From NCBI GenBank assembly GCA_020832545.1, contig JAFIEK010000002.1, positions 1-64,000 of the forward strand: 64,000 bases of DNA. Direction: 5' to 3'. Numbering within the stretch: position 1 is the stretch's first letter; the number at the start of each line of letters is the position of its first letter. The notes under the pieces were generated by a model. That model saw nothing but the letters and a program-made list of their open reading frames with translations. It was not told where the DNA came from and did no database searches. A program made the position numbers and the translations under genes. Below, piece by piece: positions 8,797-18,912 of the stretch. This DNA comes from Pararhodobacter sp. GTDB taxonomy: Bacteria; Pseudomonadota; Alphaproteobacteria; Rhodobacterales; Rhodobacteraceae.

Positions 8797-8836
8797 GGGG
8801 CCGCGCAGGACAAAAGACTTGCGCGGCCCCTTTCTT
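8797..8836 (+). terminator. Intercistronic terminator/attenuator hairpin behind the TAXI binding-protein gene
   Basis: A perfect 10-bp GC stem (GGGGCCGCGC / GCGCGGCCCC, 8797-8806 with 8821-8830) is followed by TTTCTT. It begins about 20 bp after the binding-protein stop and ends about 60 bp before the permease. It probably lets part of transcription stop, raising the ratio of binding protein to permease. Confidence 0.7.
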
Positions 8837-8895
8837 GAGCGGAACATCAAGTCGGTGAAAAGCCTGCGCAAAGCAGCGATAACGGGGAGAAGATC

Positions 8896-11535
8896 ATGGC
8901 CGATGTCAGAACCGAGAGCGATCGCAAGTTCACCGAAGAGGAACTGCAGGATCTGGTCGCCAGCGCTGACAGCGGTGCGCGCGCGCCACGCAACCGGCTG
9001 GTGGCCGGGCTGATCGCCGGTCTGGCGCTGGCATGGTCGCTGTTCCAGATCTGGATTGCAGAGCCGCAATTCTGGTTTGCCTCGGATATTCCGTTCATTC
9101 GCATCATCGGCTCGGACCAGACGCGGCCCATGCATCTGGCCTTCGCGTTGACGCTCGCTTTCCTGACCTATCCGGCCTTCAAGTCTGCACCGCGGGATCG
9201 CATACCGCTCTATGACTGGGCACTGGCTCTCATCGGCGCGGGCTGTGCGCTTTACATCTTCTGGTTCTCGCGCGAACTGGCGGCGACCGCGCGCTCGGGC
9301 CTGCCCACGCAAAACCAGATTTATGTCGGCGCGGTTGGCATCATTGTGCTGCTTGAGGCCTCACGCCGCGCGCTTGGCCCGGCGCTGACCATCGTCGGCG
9401 CGCTTTTCATGGCCTATGCTTGGTTCGGCGAGGGCTGGTTGATCCCTGACCTGATCGGCCATCGCGGGCTGAGCCTGAATTCGATCATCAACACGCAATG
9501 GCTGTCCACCGAAGGGGTGTTCGGCATTCCGCTGGGGGTGTCCACTGCCTTTGTGTTCCTGTTCGTCCTGTTCGGCGCGCTGCTCGACAAGGCCGGGGCA
9601 GGCAACTATTTCATCAAGATGGCGTTTGCGGGCCTTGGCCACCTGCGCGGCGGCCCGGCCAAGGCGGCTGTGGTGGGTTCCGCAGCGACCGGCCTGATTT
9701 CCGGCTCATCCATCGCCAATGTGGTGACCACAGGCACCTTTACCATCCCGCTGATGAAGCGGGTGGGGTTCTCCAGCGAGAAGGCAGGTGCGGTCGAGGT
9801 GTCATCCTCGGTCAACGGTCAGATCATGCCTCCGGTTATGGGGGCGGCAGCCTTCCTGATGGTCGAATTCGTCGGCATTTCATATCTGGACGTGATCAAG
9901 CACGCCTTTATCCCGGCGGTAATTTCCTACATCGCGCTGGTCTATATCGTGCATCTTGAGGCGCTGAAAAAGGACATGCCTGCACTGGGCGAATCCAAAA
10001 GCCTGTTGCAGATGTTCCTCAAGGCGGTGATCGGCTTTGCAGTGGCCGGTGTGCTGTTTTACGCCGCGATCTGGGGCGTGGGCATGCTGCGCGCGACGGT
10101 CCCGGCGGCCTCGGGCTGGATTGTCGGCGGCGTGGTTCTGGCGCTCTACCTTGGGGCGCTCTGGGTCGCATCTGGCAAGCCTGATCTGGAATTGGATAAC
10201 CCCCATGAAAAGCGCATCAAACTGCCCGTCATGGCCGAGGTGGTGCCGACAGGCCTGCATTACATCCTGCCGATCGTGGTGCTGGTCTGGTATCTGATGG
10301 TCGAGCGCCAATCGCCCGCAAAATCGGCGTTTTACGCGGTCATGGTGATGCTGCTGATCATCGTGACCCAGCGCCCGATCAAGGCACTGATGCGCCGCAA
10401 CGCCTGGCTGCCAGAGCTGCGCGCGGGCGGGGCCGATCTGGTGGATGGCCTGATCGCCGGGGCGCGCAACATGATCGGCATCGCCGTCGCTACGGGCGCG
10501 GCCGGGATCATCGTGGCCACTGTTACCCGTACTCCCATCGGCACCGAACTGGCGGGTCTGGTGGAGCTGCTGGCCATGGGCAACCTGTTCCTGATGCTGC
10601 TTCTGGTGGGCGTGTTCTCGCTGATCCTGGGGCTGGGGCTGCCGACCACGGCCAACTACATCGTGGTGTCATCGCTGATGGCAACGGTGGTTGTCAGCCT
10701 CGGCGCCCAGGAAGGGTTGATCGTGCCCTTGATCGCCGCGCATTTGTTTGTGTTTTACTTCGGCATCATGGCCGATGTAACGCCGCCGGTTGGACTGGCC
10801 AGTTTCGCCGCCGCCGCCGTGTCTGGCGGTGATCCGATCAAGACGGGTTTCATCGCGTTCTTCTACAGCCTGCGCACCGTCGCGCTGCCGTTCCTGTTCA
10901 TCTACAACCCAGCGCTGATCCTTTACGGGATTGATCTGGGCACAGCGGCGGGCCTGTTCGAGGCCGCTGTGGTCTTTGTCACGGCAACCTTTGCCATGCT
11001 GCTCTTTGCCGCCGCCACGCAGGGCTATTTCTTGGCCCCCTCGCGCTTTTGGGAAACGGCGGCGCTGCTTTTGGTGGCGTTCACGCTGTTTGTGCCGAAC
11101 TTCTGGCTCAACCGCGTGCAGCCCGCCTTTGAAACCTTGGCCCCCACGCAGTTCGAACAGGTGCTTGAGCAGGCGCAAACGGGCGATGAGCTGCGCTTCG
11201 TCGTCACCGGCCCCAGTTTCACCACCGGGGCCCCTACCCGCACCACGCTGGTTCTGCACGTTGATGAAACACCGCCAGAGCAACGGCTGGATGCCACCGG
11301 CCTGTGGCTGATGCCAGAGGGCGAGCAGATGATCATGGACGAGCCGATGCCCGCCACACCCTTCGCTGACGCGCTTTCGGGCTTTGATTTCTACGGTGCC
11401 GATATGGTGGAGATCATCCAGGTCCAACGCCGGGCCGAGCGTATGCCAAAAGAGGTGTTCTATATCCCCGCGCTGTTGCTGCTGGGGTTGGTGATCCTGT
11501 TCCAGCGCCGCCGCCAGACCAAACCGGCCTTCTGA
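8896..11535 (+). CDS. Fused TRAP transporter permease (small plus large subunit, TAXI type)
   Basis: An 879-residue inner-membrane protein joining the DctQ-like (four-helix, first ~170 residues) and DctM-like (roughly 170-720) permeases of a TRAP symporter, typically Na+-driven. Typical DctM stretches are visible: SGSSIANVVTTGTFTIP, EVSSSVNGQIMPPVMGAAAF, GLGLPTTANYIVVSS and FGIMADVTPPVGLA. After the last transport helices there is an extra periplasm-like segment of about 100 residues (725-840) and a final hydrophobic helix. GGGGAG precedes the ATG. It pairs with the TAXI binding protein upstream and is followed by a UspA gene, a common arrangement for TRAP operons. Confidence 0.93.
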   Translation: MADVRTESDRKFTEEELQDLVASADSGARAPRNRLVAGLIAGLALAWSLFQIWIAEPQFWFASDIPFIRIIGSDQTRPMHLAFALTLAFLTYPAFKSAPRDRIPLYDWALALIGAGCALYIFWFSRELAATARSGLPTQNQIYVGAVGIIVLLEASRRALGPALTIVGALFMAYAWFGEGWLIPDLIGHRGLSLNSIINTQWLSTEGVFGIPLGVSTAFVFLFVLFGALLDKAGAGNYFIKMAFAGLGHLRGGPAKAAVVGSAATGLISGSSIANVVTTGTFTIPLMKRVGFSSEKAGAVEVSSSVNGQIMPPVMGAAAFLMVEFVGISYLDVIKHAFIPAVISYIALVYIVHLEALKKDMPALGESKSLLQMFLKAVIGFAVAGVLFYAAIWGVGMLRATVPAASGWIVGGVVLALYLGALWVASGKPDLELDNPHEKRIKLPVMAEVVPTGLHYILPIVVLVWYLMVERQSPAKSAFYAVMVMLLIIVTQRPIKALMRRNAWLPELRAGGADLVDGLIAGARNMIGIAVATGAAGIIVATVTRTPIGTELAGLVELLAMGNLFLMLLLVGVFSLILGLGLPTTANYIVVSSLMATVVVSLGAQEGLIVPLIAAHLFVFYFGIMADVTPPVGLASFAAAAVSGGDPIKTGFIAFFYSLRTVALPFLFIYNPALILYGIDLGTAAGLFEAAVVFVTATFAMLLFAAATQGYFLAPSRFWETAALLLVAFTLFVPNFWLNRVQPAFETLAPTQFEQVLEQAQTGDELRFVVTGPSFTTGAPTRTTLVLHVDETPPEQRLDATGLWLMPEGEQMIMDEPMPATPFADALSGFDFYGADMVEIIQVQRRAERMPKEVFYIPALLLLGLVILFQRRRQTKPAF

Positions 11536-11562
11536 GCCCGCTTTTTGAGAAGGAACCAGACC

Positions 11563-11994
11563 ATGCCCACCTCGCGCATCGTTGTTATGCCGATCGACCT
11601 GTCGGATGACGCCAGTTGGCGCAAGCCGTTGAATGAGGCGCTGGCCATTCTTGGTGCGGAGGGCGTGCTGCATGTGGTCAGCGTGCTGCCTGATTTTGGC
11701 GTGGCGCAGGTTGGCAGTTACTTTCGCAAGGATTTCGAGCGCGAGGCCCTGCATGCACTGGGTGAGGGCCTGTCGGATTGGGTGGTGAAGAATGTGCCTG
11801 AGGCAGTGGAGGTTCATCCCCATGTGCTGCACGGCACGGTCTATGACGAGATTCTGCGCGCCGCCGAGAAGCTGAAGGCCGATGTGATCGTCATGGGTTC
11901 GCACCGACCCGCGCTGAAGGATTATCTGCTGGGGCCCAATGCCGCGCGCGTGGTGCGTCATGCGCCCTGCTCCGTTTACGTCGTGAGAGACTGA
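11563..11994 (+). CDS. Universal stress protein, UspA family, TRAP-linked
   Basis: A cytoplasmic 143-residue UspA-fold protein. It has the N-terminal strand IVVMPIDLSDD and the ATP-binding C-terminal signature VIVMGSHRP...LLGPNAARVVRHAPCSVYVV (G-2x-G-9x-G/N-S type). The frame can extend to TTG 11545, but the ATG at 11563 has GAAGG at the right distance. UspA proteins encoded with TRAP permeases are thought to regulate transport according to nucleotide state. One nucleotide separates its stop from the next ATG, indicating translational coupling to the aminotransferase. Confidence 0.9.
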   Translation: MPTSRIVVMPIDLSDDASWRKPLNEALAILGAEGVLHVVSVLPDFGVAQVGSYFRKDFEREALHALGEGLSDWVVKNVPEAVEVHPHVLHGTVYDEILRAAEKLKADVIVMGSHRPALKDYLLGPNAARVVRHAPCSVYVVRD

Positions 11995-11995
11995 G

Positions 11996-13324
11996 ATGCC
12001 TGACCATCTTTTCGGTCGTACGACCCGGGGCCGACTGCCCGTCGCCGCGCAAGGCGAGGGCTGCTACATCATCGACGCCGACGGCAAGCGCTACCTCGAT
12101 GGCTCGGGCGGGGCGGCGGTGTCGTGCCTGGGCCACTCCGACCCGGATGTACGCGCGGCGCTACATGATCAGTTGGACCGGCTGGCTTTTGCCCATACCG
12201 GCTTCTTTACGTCGGAACCCGCTGAGGCACTGGCCGATATGCTGATCGAACAGGCACCCGAAGGGATCGACCGGGTGTATCTTTTGTCCGGCGGGTCCGA
12301 GGCGGTGGAAGCCGCGATCAAACTGGCGCGGCAGTATTTCCTTGAAATCGGCCAGCCGCAGCGCCACCGGGTCATCGCCCGGCGGCAAAGCTATCACGGC
12401 AATACGCTGGGTGCGCTGGCAGCTGGTGGCAACCAATGGCGCCGCGCGCAGTTCGCGCCGCTGTTGGCTGAGGTCAGCCATATCGCGCCCTGCTTTGAAT
12501 ATCGCGACCGCACGGAAGGTGAAAGCCAGTGGGAATACGGCCAGCGTGTGGCGAACGAACTGGAGGCCGAGATTGAACGTCTGGGGCCGCAAACCGTCAT
12601 GGCCTTTATCGCCGAGCCGGTGGTTGGGGCGACGCTGGGTGCCGTGCCCGCCGTGCCCGGCTACCTCAAGCGTGTCCGCGAGATCTGCGACCGGCACGGC
12701 GTGCTTTTGATTTTCGACGAGGTGATGTGCGGGATGGGCCGCACCGGGCACCTCTTTGCCTGCGCCGAGGACGGGGTCGCGCCCGACCTGATCACCATCG
12801 CCAAAGGGTTGGGCGCGGGCTATCAGCCGATCGGCGCGTTGTTGACGTCCAAGCGGATATTCGACGCGATCGACGCCGGTTCAGGCTTTTTCCAGCACGG
12901 GCACACCTATATGGGCCACGCTATGGCCGCAGCCGGGGCGAGCGCGGTGCTCCGCGTGATCCAAGAGCGCGGCTTGCTTGAGCAGGTGCGCACGCGCGGT
13001 GCGCAGTTGCACAATGCGCTTCAGGCCGCGCTCGGCCAGCATCCGTATGTCGGCGATATCCGGGGGCGCGGGTTGTTTCGCGGGCTGGAACTGGTCGCTG
13101 ACCGCGACAGCAAGGCCCCTTTCGATCCCGCGCGCAAGCTGCATGCCAAGGTCAAGGCGGCAGCGATGGATGAGGGGCTGATTTGCTATCCGATGGGCGG
13201 CACGATTGATGGCATGCACGGCGATCATATCCTGCTTGCCCCGCCCTTCATCCTGACCGAAGATCAGATCGGCGAGCTGACCGGCAAACTGTCGCGCGCC
13301 ATTGAGCGCGCGCTGGCTGCCTGA
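11996..13324 (+). CDS. Class III PLP-dependent aminotransferase
   Basis: A 442-residue cytosolic fold-type I aminotransferase. Visible are the substrate/PLP region LSGGSEAVEAAIKLARQY, the SYHGNTLGAL block, IFDEVMCGMGRTG, and the PLP-lysine block TIAKGLGAGYQPIGALL. Members of this group move amino groups from omega-amino acids or amines to pyruvate or 2-oxoglutarate. As it is tightly coupled to a TAXI-TRAP transporter and UspA, it probably acts on the imported compound or its product. The substrate is not inferable. The start ATG 11996 lies 1 nt after the usp stop. Confidence 0.92.
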   Translation: MPDHLFGRTTRGRLPVAAQGEGCYIIDADGKRYLDGSGGAAVSCLGHSDPDVRAALHDQLDRLAFAHTGFFTSEPAEALADMLIEQAPEGIDRVYLLSGGSEAVEAAIKLARQYFLEIGQPQRHRVIARRQSYHGNTLGALAAGGNQWRRAQFAPLLAEVSHIAPCFEYRDRTEGESQWEYGQRVANELEAEIERLGPQTVMAFIAEPVVGATLGAVPAVPGYLKRVREICDRHGVLLIFDEVMCGMGRTGHLFACAEDGVAPDLITIAKGLGAGYQPIGALLTSKRIFDAIDAGSGFFQHGHTYMGHAMAAAGASAVLRVIQERGLLEQVRTRGAQLHNALQAALGQHPYVGDIRGRGLFRGLELVADRDSKAPFDPARKLHAKVKAAAMDEGLICYPMGGTIDGMHGDHILLAPPFILTEDQIGELTGKLSRAIERALAA

Positions 13325-13397
13325 ACCGTGCAAGCCGCTTGACAGGAACCGGGCTGAAGCGCCAAGTTCATTCTTTGCAAATTGCAAGGAGCAGAAC

Positions 13398-13952
13398 ATG
13401 AACGCCTCGCCGCCCGTTTGCGATTTTGGCTGGAAAGCGCCCAACTTCCGGCTGACCGCGACCGATGGCAAATCACTGAGTTACATTGATATCGCGGGCC
13501 AGAAGGGCACGCTGGTGATGTTCCTGTGCAATCACTGCCCCTATGTTATGGCCGCGCTTGAACGCATCATCCGCGACGCACGTGACCTTTACCGGCTGGG
13601 CATCGGCGTGGCCGCGATCTGCTCGAACGACGCAACCGCCTACCCCGCTGACAGTTTTGAACGGATGCGGGAACTCGCGCAGGAACACGCGTTTCCTTTT
13701 CCCTACCTGCATGACGAAAGCCAGGATGTGGCGCGTGCCTATGGGGCCGTCTGCACGCCTGACTTTTTCGGTTTCAACGCGGCCGGCGAGTTGCAGTATC
13801 GGGGCCGACTGGATGCCTATGGCCGCGACACCCCTCCGCCAGATGCGAAGCGCGAGCTGTACGAGGCCATGCGCCAGATCGCCCAGACCGGCGAAGGGCC
13901 GCGCGAACAGGCCCCGTCGGTGGGCTGCTCGATCAAGTGGCGCGCCGGATAA
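13398..13952 (+). CDS. Thioredoxin-fold redoxin-family protein (AhpC/TSA-like)
   Basis: A 184-residue protein with a thioredoxin fold: KAPNFRLTATDGKSLS near the N-terminus, then the active-site-like CNHC (Cys44, Cys47) followed by PYV, and a late FFGFNAAGELQYRGRLDAYG segment typical of the family. No signal peptide is seen, so it is likely cytoplasmic. The frame is open to 13302, but ATG 13398 has AAGGAG just upstream and gives the conserved N-terminus. It stands between the TRAP operon and nnrS. The CxxC suggests reductase or peroxidase activity; the partner is unknown. Confidence 0.85.
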   Translation: MNASPPVCDFGWKAPNFRLTATDGKSLSYIDIAGQKGTLVMFLCNHCPYVMAALERIIRDARDLYRLGIGVAAICSNDATAYPADSFERMRELAQEHAFPFPYLHDESQDVARAYGAVCTPDFFGFNAAGELQYRGRLDAYGRDTPPPDAKRELYEAMRQIAQTGEGPREQAPSVGCSIKWRAG

Positions 13953-14020
13953 CAAGGGCAGGCGACACTTCCAGGAAGATGCGGTTTTTCCTTTCAATAT
14001 CATTGAGAAGCGTCCATTAA

Positions 14021-14034
14021 TTGACATAAATCAA
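14021..14034 (+). promoter_or_regulatory. Fnr/Dnr-type box in front of nnrS
   Basis: TTGACATAAATCAA matches the Fnr-family consensus TTGAT-N4-ATCAA at 9 of 10 fixed positions. A TATTCT at 14057-14062 would be the -10 and place the box centre at about -41.5 from a start near 14069, the classical class II activator spacing. This predicts activation of nnrS by an Fnr/Dnr/NnrR-type protein under low oxygen or with nitrogen oxides. Confidence 0.8.
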
Positions 14035-14100
14035 TTCATGCAACGGCTATGCTGGTTATTCTCGCCTGATTGTCAGAGTCGGGTTTTGCAAGGGAATGAC

Positions 14101-15303
14101 ATGACCACATCGGCGCAACAGATCCGAAACTGGACAGGGCCTGCGATCCTGTCCTACGGATATCGCCCGTTCTTCCTGCTGGCCACGATCTGGGCGGCAT
14201 TGGCGATGGCAGTTTGGGTCTTCATGCTGGCGGGGCGCGCGCCGTTGCCGGTGTCAATGGACCCGGTCTCGTGGCATGCACATGGGCTGTTGTTTGGCTA
14301 TGGCTGGGCGGTGATCGCCGGGTTTCTGATGACCGCCGTACCGAACTGGACGGGGCGTTTTCCCATCGTCGGCTGGCCCTTGGCCGGGCTCGTGGTGCTG
14401 TGGCTGGCCGGGCGGCTAGCGATGTCGGTGTCAGGGCTGCTGCCGGGTTGGCTGGTCGTGGGGACCGATCTGGCCTTTCCGGTGGTGCTGAGCGCGGCGA
14501 TTGTGCGCGAGATCGTGGCCGGAAAGAACTGGCGAAACCTGCGGGTCATGGTTGTGCTGGCGATCCTGCTGGTGGCCAACGCGGGTTACCACGCCGAGGC
14601 CGCGACAGGCTACGCTGCCGGGGGATATTCGGCACGCGCAGCGCTGGCGGCGCTGGTGATGCTGATCGCACTGATTGGCGGGCGGATCGTGCCCAGTTTT
14701 ACCCGCAACTGGCTGGCCGCGCGCAAATCCCCGGTACTGCCTGCGCCACTGGGGCGGGGCGATATCGGGGTGATGGCGGTAAGTGTGGTGGCACTGGCGG
14801 GCTGGGTAATCTGGCCGGGGGAAATGCTGGTGGGGGCGCTGTGCCTGCTGGCGGCGGTGGCCAATCTGTGGCGGCTGGCGCGATGGCAGGGGGCGCGCTG
14901 CCTGTCTGAGCCGTTGGTCTGGGTGCTGCATACGGGATATCTGTTCGTCCCGCTGGGGTTTGCCGTGGTCGGGCTGGCCGCCATGGGGATCGGAGCGGAA
15001 AGCGCGGCCAAGCATCTGTGGATGGCAGGCGCGGTGGGGTTGATGACACTGGCGGTGATGACACGCGCGAGCCTCGGCCATTCCGGCTTGCCGCTGACAG
15101 CGGGCGTGGGGGTAAGCTCGATCTATTTGGCGCTGATCGCCTCGGTCTTGGCGCGGTTCGCGGCGGGCTGGTGGCCCGGAGCCGTCTGGCTGACACATCT
15201 GGCGGCGGCAGGATGGATTGCTGCAATGGCGGGCTTTGCCGTGCTGTACTGGCCGATCCTGACGCAGCCCAAGACGGCGACGAAGCGGGCAAATGCACGC
15301 TGA
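14101..15303 (+). CDS. nnrS: NnrS-family haem-copper membrane protein
   Basis: A polytopic inner-membrane protein of 400 residues with about twelve hydrophobic segments. The N-terminus (AILSYGYRPFFLLATIWAAL), the SWHAHGLLFGYGWAVIAGFL block and the later VMTRASLGHSGLPL block with its His are hallmarks of NnrS, a haem- and copper-containing protein linked to nitric oxide tolerance and denitrification. The long open frame begins at 13543, but the conserved N-terminus and AAGGGA place the start at ATG 14101. The Fnr-type box upstream supports control with the nitrogen-oxide regulon. It converges with the nitrile hydratase operon with a 9-bp gap. Confidence 0.92.
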   Translation: MTTSAQQIRNWTGPAILSYGYRPFFLLATIWAALAMAVWVFMLAGRAPLPVSMDPVSWHAHGLLFGYGWAVIAGFLMTAVPNWTGRFPIVGWPLAGLVVLWLAGRLAMSVSGLLPGWLVVGTDLAFPVVLSAAIVREIVAGKNWRNLRVMVVLAILLVANAGYHAEAATGYAAGGYSARAALAALVMLIALIGGRIVPSFTRNWLAARKSPVLPAPLGRGDIGVMAVSVVALAGWVIWPGEMLVGALCLLAAVANLWRLARWQGARCLSEPLVWVLHTGYLFVPLGFAVVGLAAMGIGAESAAKHLWMAGAVGLMTLAVMTRASLGHSGLPLTAGVGVSSIYLALIASVLARFAAGWWPGAVWLTHLAAAGWIAAMAGFAVLYWPILTQPKTATKRANAR

Positions 15304-15312
15304 CCGATGCCC

Positions 15313-15618
15313 TCAGCCCGCGTTTTCCAGAAGGATCGGCTGACCGTGCGGCGTGGCATGGGCCGCTGCCTGCCAGCGCTGCGCGAGGGCATCGACCTCG
15401 GCGGGGGTGGTCGCGGTCTTTTCGGTTAGAATCGCTTCCAGCGCACGCAGCCAGCAGGTGTAGTAGTCTGACCCATCTGGCGCAGCACCCTGCAACGCCT
15501 TGTTCAACGTAGCGGCCCACTCCGTCCAGGTGAACAGCCCGGCCTGATGCAGCGCGACGGTCATGGCGAAGGCCTGCGCCTGCCAGGGGGCATCAAAGGG
15601 GTTTTCAGGCGGGTTCAA
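15313..15618 (-). CDS. Nitrile hydratase activator/accessory protein (P14K-like)
   Basis: A protein of about 101 residues related to the C-terminal half of nitrile hydratase activators: [25 protein letters not shown] (partly) and WTEWAA, then YYTCWLRALEAIL. These small proteins insert cobalt into the alpha subunit by subunit exchange. I place the start at TTG 15618, with GGGAG 7 nt upstream; it overlaps the beta gene by 14 nt. An ATG at 15636 is an alternative with no visible Shine-Dalgarno. It is the last gene of the alpha-beta-activator operon, the usual order for cobalt-type enzymes. Confidence 0.85.
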   Translation of the reverse strand: MNPPENPFDAPWQAQAFAMTVALHQAGLFTWTEWAATLNKALQGAAPDGSDYYTCWLRALEAILTEKTATTPAEVDALAQRWQAAAHATPHGQPILLENAG

Positions 15619-16261
15619 GATAGTGCTCCCAGGCATCGACCGAGACCGTGAGGCCGGGCTCGGCATCAGGACCCCAGAGCGCGGCGCCATCAAACACCAC
15701 AGTATAAAGGTACTCCGGGTTCTCGCCACGCTGATGGGCGTTGGTGTCCGGCAAGATGAAGCCGTCATGCGCCGCCTCGATCACGCCGGTATGGCCGCGC
15801 ACGTAGCGCGGCAGGCGGGTGTGGCCACGCGGATGGATGTTGCGCGCGCGCACCCGGTCACCAGGGCGAAAGCGCGGCTGGGTGGTCAGCGGGCGCAGGT
15901 AGTCGCTGCCGGTCGCCAGCACCGCGGGCACCGCCGCCGCGTCAAGGCGGCGTGGATGCGCGGGAGCGGGCTCAGCCGCGCCCTGCGCCAGTTCCTGTGC
16001 GCTGACAAGCTGGTGGTGCGCCAAAAGCGCCTCCAGCGCGCGCAGCCAGATTTCATAGTAGCTGGCGTTGTAATAGATCGCCGGGGGCAGGCTTTCGCGT
16101 GCGTGGCGGCTTTCGTCGATGTTCCACAGCCCCAGCGCGCCCGCGCAGAGCGTCAGCCCCAGCACCCGCCCCTCCCAGTCTGCGTGAAAGGGCGGCTCGG
16201 CGGGTTCAGGGCGCACCGGGCCAAAGCCCATCTGCCCGCCCAGATCCTGCGGGCCGTTCAT
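15605..16261 (-). CDS. nthB: Nitrile hydratase beta subunit
   Basis: A 218-residue subunit starting with the standard [16 protein letters not shown] block. It pairs with the alpha subunit to form the enzyme that hydrates nitriles to amides; beta Arg residues hydrogen-bond to the oxidised metal-binding cysteines. Later features are ALEALL, the [21 protein letters not shown] motif and [18 protein letters not shown], all usual for beta. Its ATG overlaps the alpha stop codon (ATGA), so synthesis should be coupled. Confidence 0.94.
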   Translation of the reverse strand: MNGPQDLGGQMGFGPVRPEPAEPPFHADWEGRVLGLTLCAGALGLWNIDESRHARESLPPAIYYNASYYEIWLRALEALLAHHQLVSAQELAQGAAEPAPAHPRRLDAAAVPAVLATGSDYLRPLTTQPRFRPGDRVRARNIHPRGHTRLPRYVRGHTGVIEAAHDGFILPDTNAHQRGENPEYLYTVVFDGAALWGPDAEPGLTVSVDAWEHYLEPA

Positions 16262-16866
16262 GCAGGCACCCGGGGCAGGCCGGTGCCTATCATGCTTTCG
16301 CGGGTGACAAGATCGGCCAGCGCGTCACGGGTGAAACCATCAGTGTTGGCCGGGCGTTGCGGGATCACCAGATACCGCAGCTCGGCCGTGGAATCCCAGA
16401 CACGGATGCCCGTACTCTCAGGCAGCGTCAGACCGAACTCGGCCAGCACCGCGCGTGGCTCGATCACCGCGCGCGAGCGGTAAGCGGGAGATTTGTACCA
16501 GACCGGCGGCAGGCCCAGCACCGGCCACGGGTAGCACGAACACAGCGTGCAGACGACCATGTTATGCAGCGTATCGGTGTTGAACACTGCCTGCATATGT
16601 TCACCCTGACGTCCGGTGAAGCCCATGTCGGAAATGGCAGCGGTGGCGTCACGGGCGAGCCATTCGGCAAACGCGGGGTCATCCCAGGCACGGGCGACAA
16701 CCTGAGCGCCGTTGCGGGGGCCAACCTTTTCAGCGTAGGTCTCGATGATGGCGTCAATAGCGGCGGGATCAACAAGTCCCTTGCGGGTCAGAATGGTTTC
16801 CAGCGCGCGGGTACGGGCCTCCATCGGGTCCAGGTGGTTATCATGGTCATGATGATCGTGAGGCAT
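16258..16866 (-). CDS. nthA: Nitrile hydratase alpha subunit, cobalt type
   Basis: A 202-residue catalytic subunit. The metal-binding claw [12 protein letters not shown] has Cys106, Cys109, Ser110 and Cys111; the Thr in CTLCSC is typical of cobalt enzymes, while iron enzymes have Ser. [16 protein letters not shown] follows, as in the family. The N-terminus is His/Asp-rich ([10 protein letters not shown]), which could help collect metal. ATG 16866 has GGAGG 5 nt upstream; a GTG at 16884 would add six residues. The operon starts only 71 bp after the peptide-transporter ATPase gene on the same strand, so it may be read from that operon. No amidase gene is in the window. Confidence 0.95.
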   Translation of the reverse strand: MPHDHHDHDNHLDPMEARTRALETILTRKGLVDPAAIDAIIETYAEKVGPRNGAQVVARAWDDPAFAEWLARDATAAISDMGFTGRQGEHMQAVFNTDTLHNMVVCTLCSCYPWPVLGLPPVWYKSPAYRSRAVIEPRAVLAEFGLTLPESTGIRVWDSTAELRYLVIPQRPANTDGFTRDALADLVTRESMIGTGLPRVPA

Positions 16867-16937
16867 GGAACCCTCCGGCTGCACCTCAGGTTAGTCGCTT
16901 TGGTGCATTTTGCAACACGAAGGGCGCGACGCCTCGG

Positions 16938-17919
<982 letters not shown>

Positions 17920-17927
<8 letters not shown>

Positions 17928-18912
17928 TGCCTGCCTCCTGCTTCACGCCGTCATAGAGCCAGCAGGCCACCCGCCGCCTGCCACCCCGGTCAATCGCCTC
18001 GGGCCGGTCCACGCGGCAGCGGTCAAACACCTTGGGGCAGCGCGGGTTGAACGCGCAGCCCTGCGGAATGGCGTTCAGCCGGGGCATGGAGCCGGGGATC
18101 TGCACCAGCCGGTCCGATGTCTGAGTCAGCGTGGGAATGGAACCCATCAGCCCCTGCGTATAGGGGTGTTCAGCCGCTGTGATCACCTCACGCACCGGGC
18201 CAATCTCGGCCAGACGCCCGGCATAAAGCACCGCCACCCGGTCAGCGGTTTCGGCGATCACACCCATATCATGGGTGATCAGCATCACCGCCGCGCCCCG
18301 CTCTGCGCAGATTTCCTTGAGCACATCAATGATCTGCGCCTGCACCGAGACATCCAGAGCGGTGGTGGGTTCATCGGCCAGCACCAGTTCCGGCTCTGCA
18401 CAAAGCGCAAGCGCGATCACCACGCGCTGGCGCATCCCCCCCGAGAAATGGTGCGGGTAGTCATCAATCCGGCGGGCGGCGGCGGGGATGCCCACGCGAT
18501 CCAAAAGCGCCACGGCACGCGCACGCGCGGCTTTTTCCGAGATATCCATATGCGTGCGGATCGTCTCGATCAGTTGTTGGGCCACGGTATAAAGCGGGTT
18601 GAGCGAGGTCAGCGGGTCCTGGAACACCATACCGATCCGCTTGCCGCGAATGCGGCGCATTGCCTCGGGCGAGAGGTTGTCGATACGCTGGCCACGCAGC
18701 CAGATCTCGCCGCCGGCAATACGGCCCGGCGGCTCGATCAGACCGATGATGGCGGCACCCGTAATGGATTTGCCAGCACCGGATTCGCCAACCATGCCCA
18801 GCACTTCGCCCTCCTGAATGTCGAACGACACCTTGTCGAGCGCGCGCAGCGTGCCGCGGCGGGTTGGAAATTCCACGATCAGGTCGCGAACGGAGAGAAG
18901 CGGTTCGGCCAT
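17920..18912 (-). CDS. dppD: Peptide ABC transporter ATPase, OppD/DppD type
   Basis: A 330-residue ATPase with Walker A GESGAGKS, signature FSGGMRQR, Walker B LVLADEPTTALD, and the tail PQGCAFNPRCPKVFDRC of oligopeptide-type ATPases. The frame is open to 19017, but the ATG at 18912 overlaps the upstream permease stop as ATGA, which decides the start. It acts with DppF, DppB, DppC and the binding protein. Confidence 0.93.

Noticed and set aside
10669-11961. 430-codon open frame on the minus strand
   Set aside because: Antisense to the end of the TRAP permease and to the UspA gene, both clearly coding on the other strand.
13543-14100. Long N-terminal extension of NnrS from position 13543
   Set aside because: The extra part overlaps the redoxin-family gene in another frame, and the Fnr-type promoter plus the conserved NnrS N-terminus place the start at 14101.
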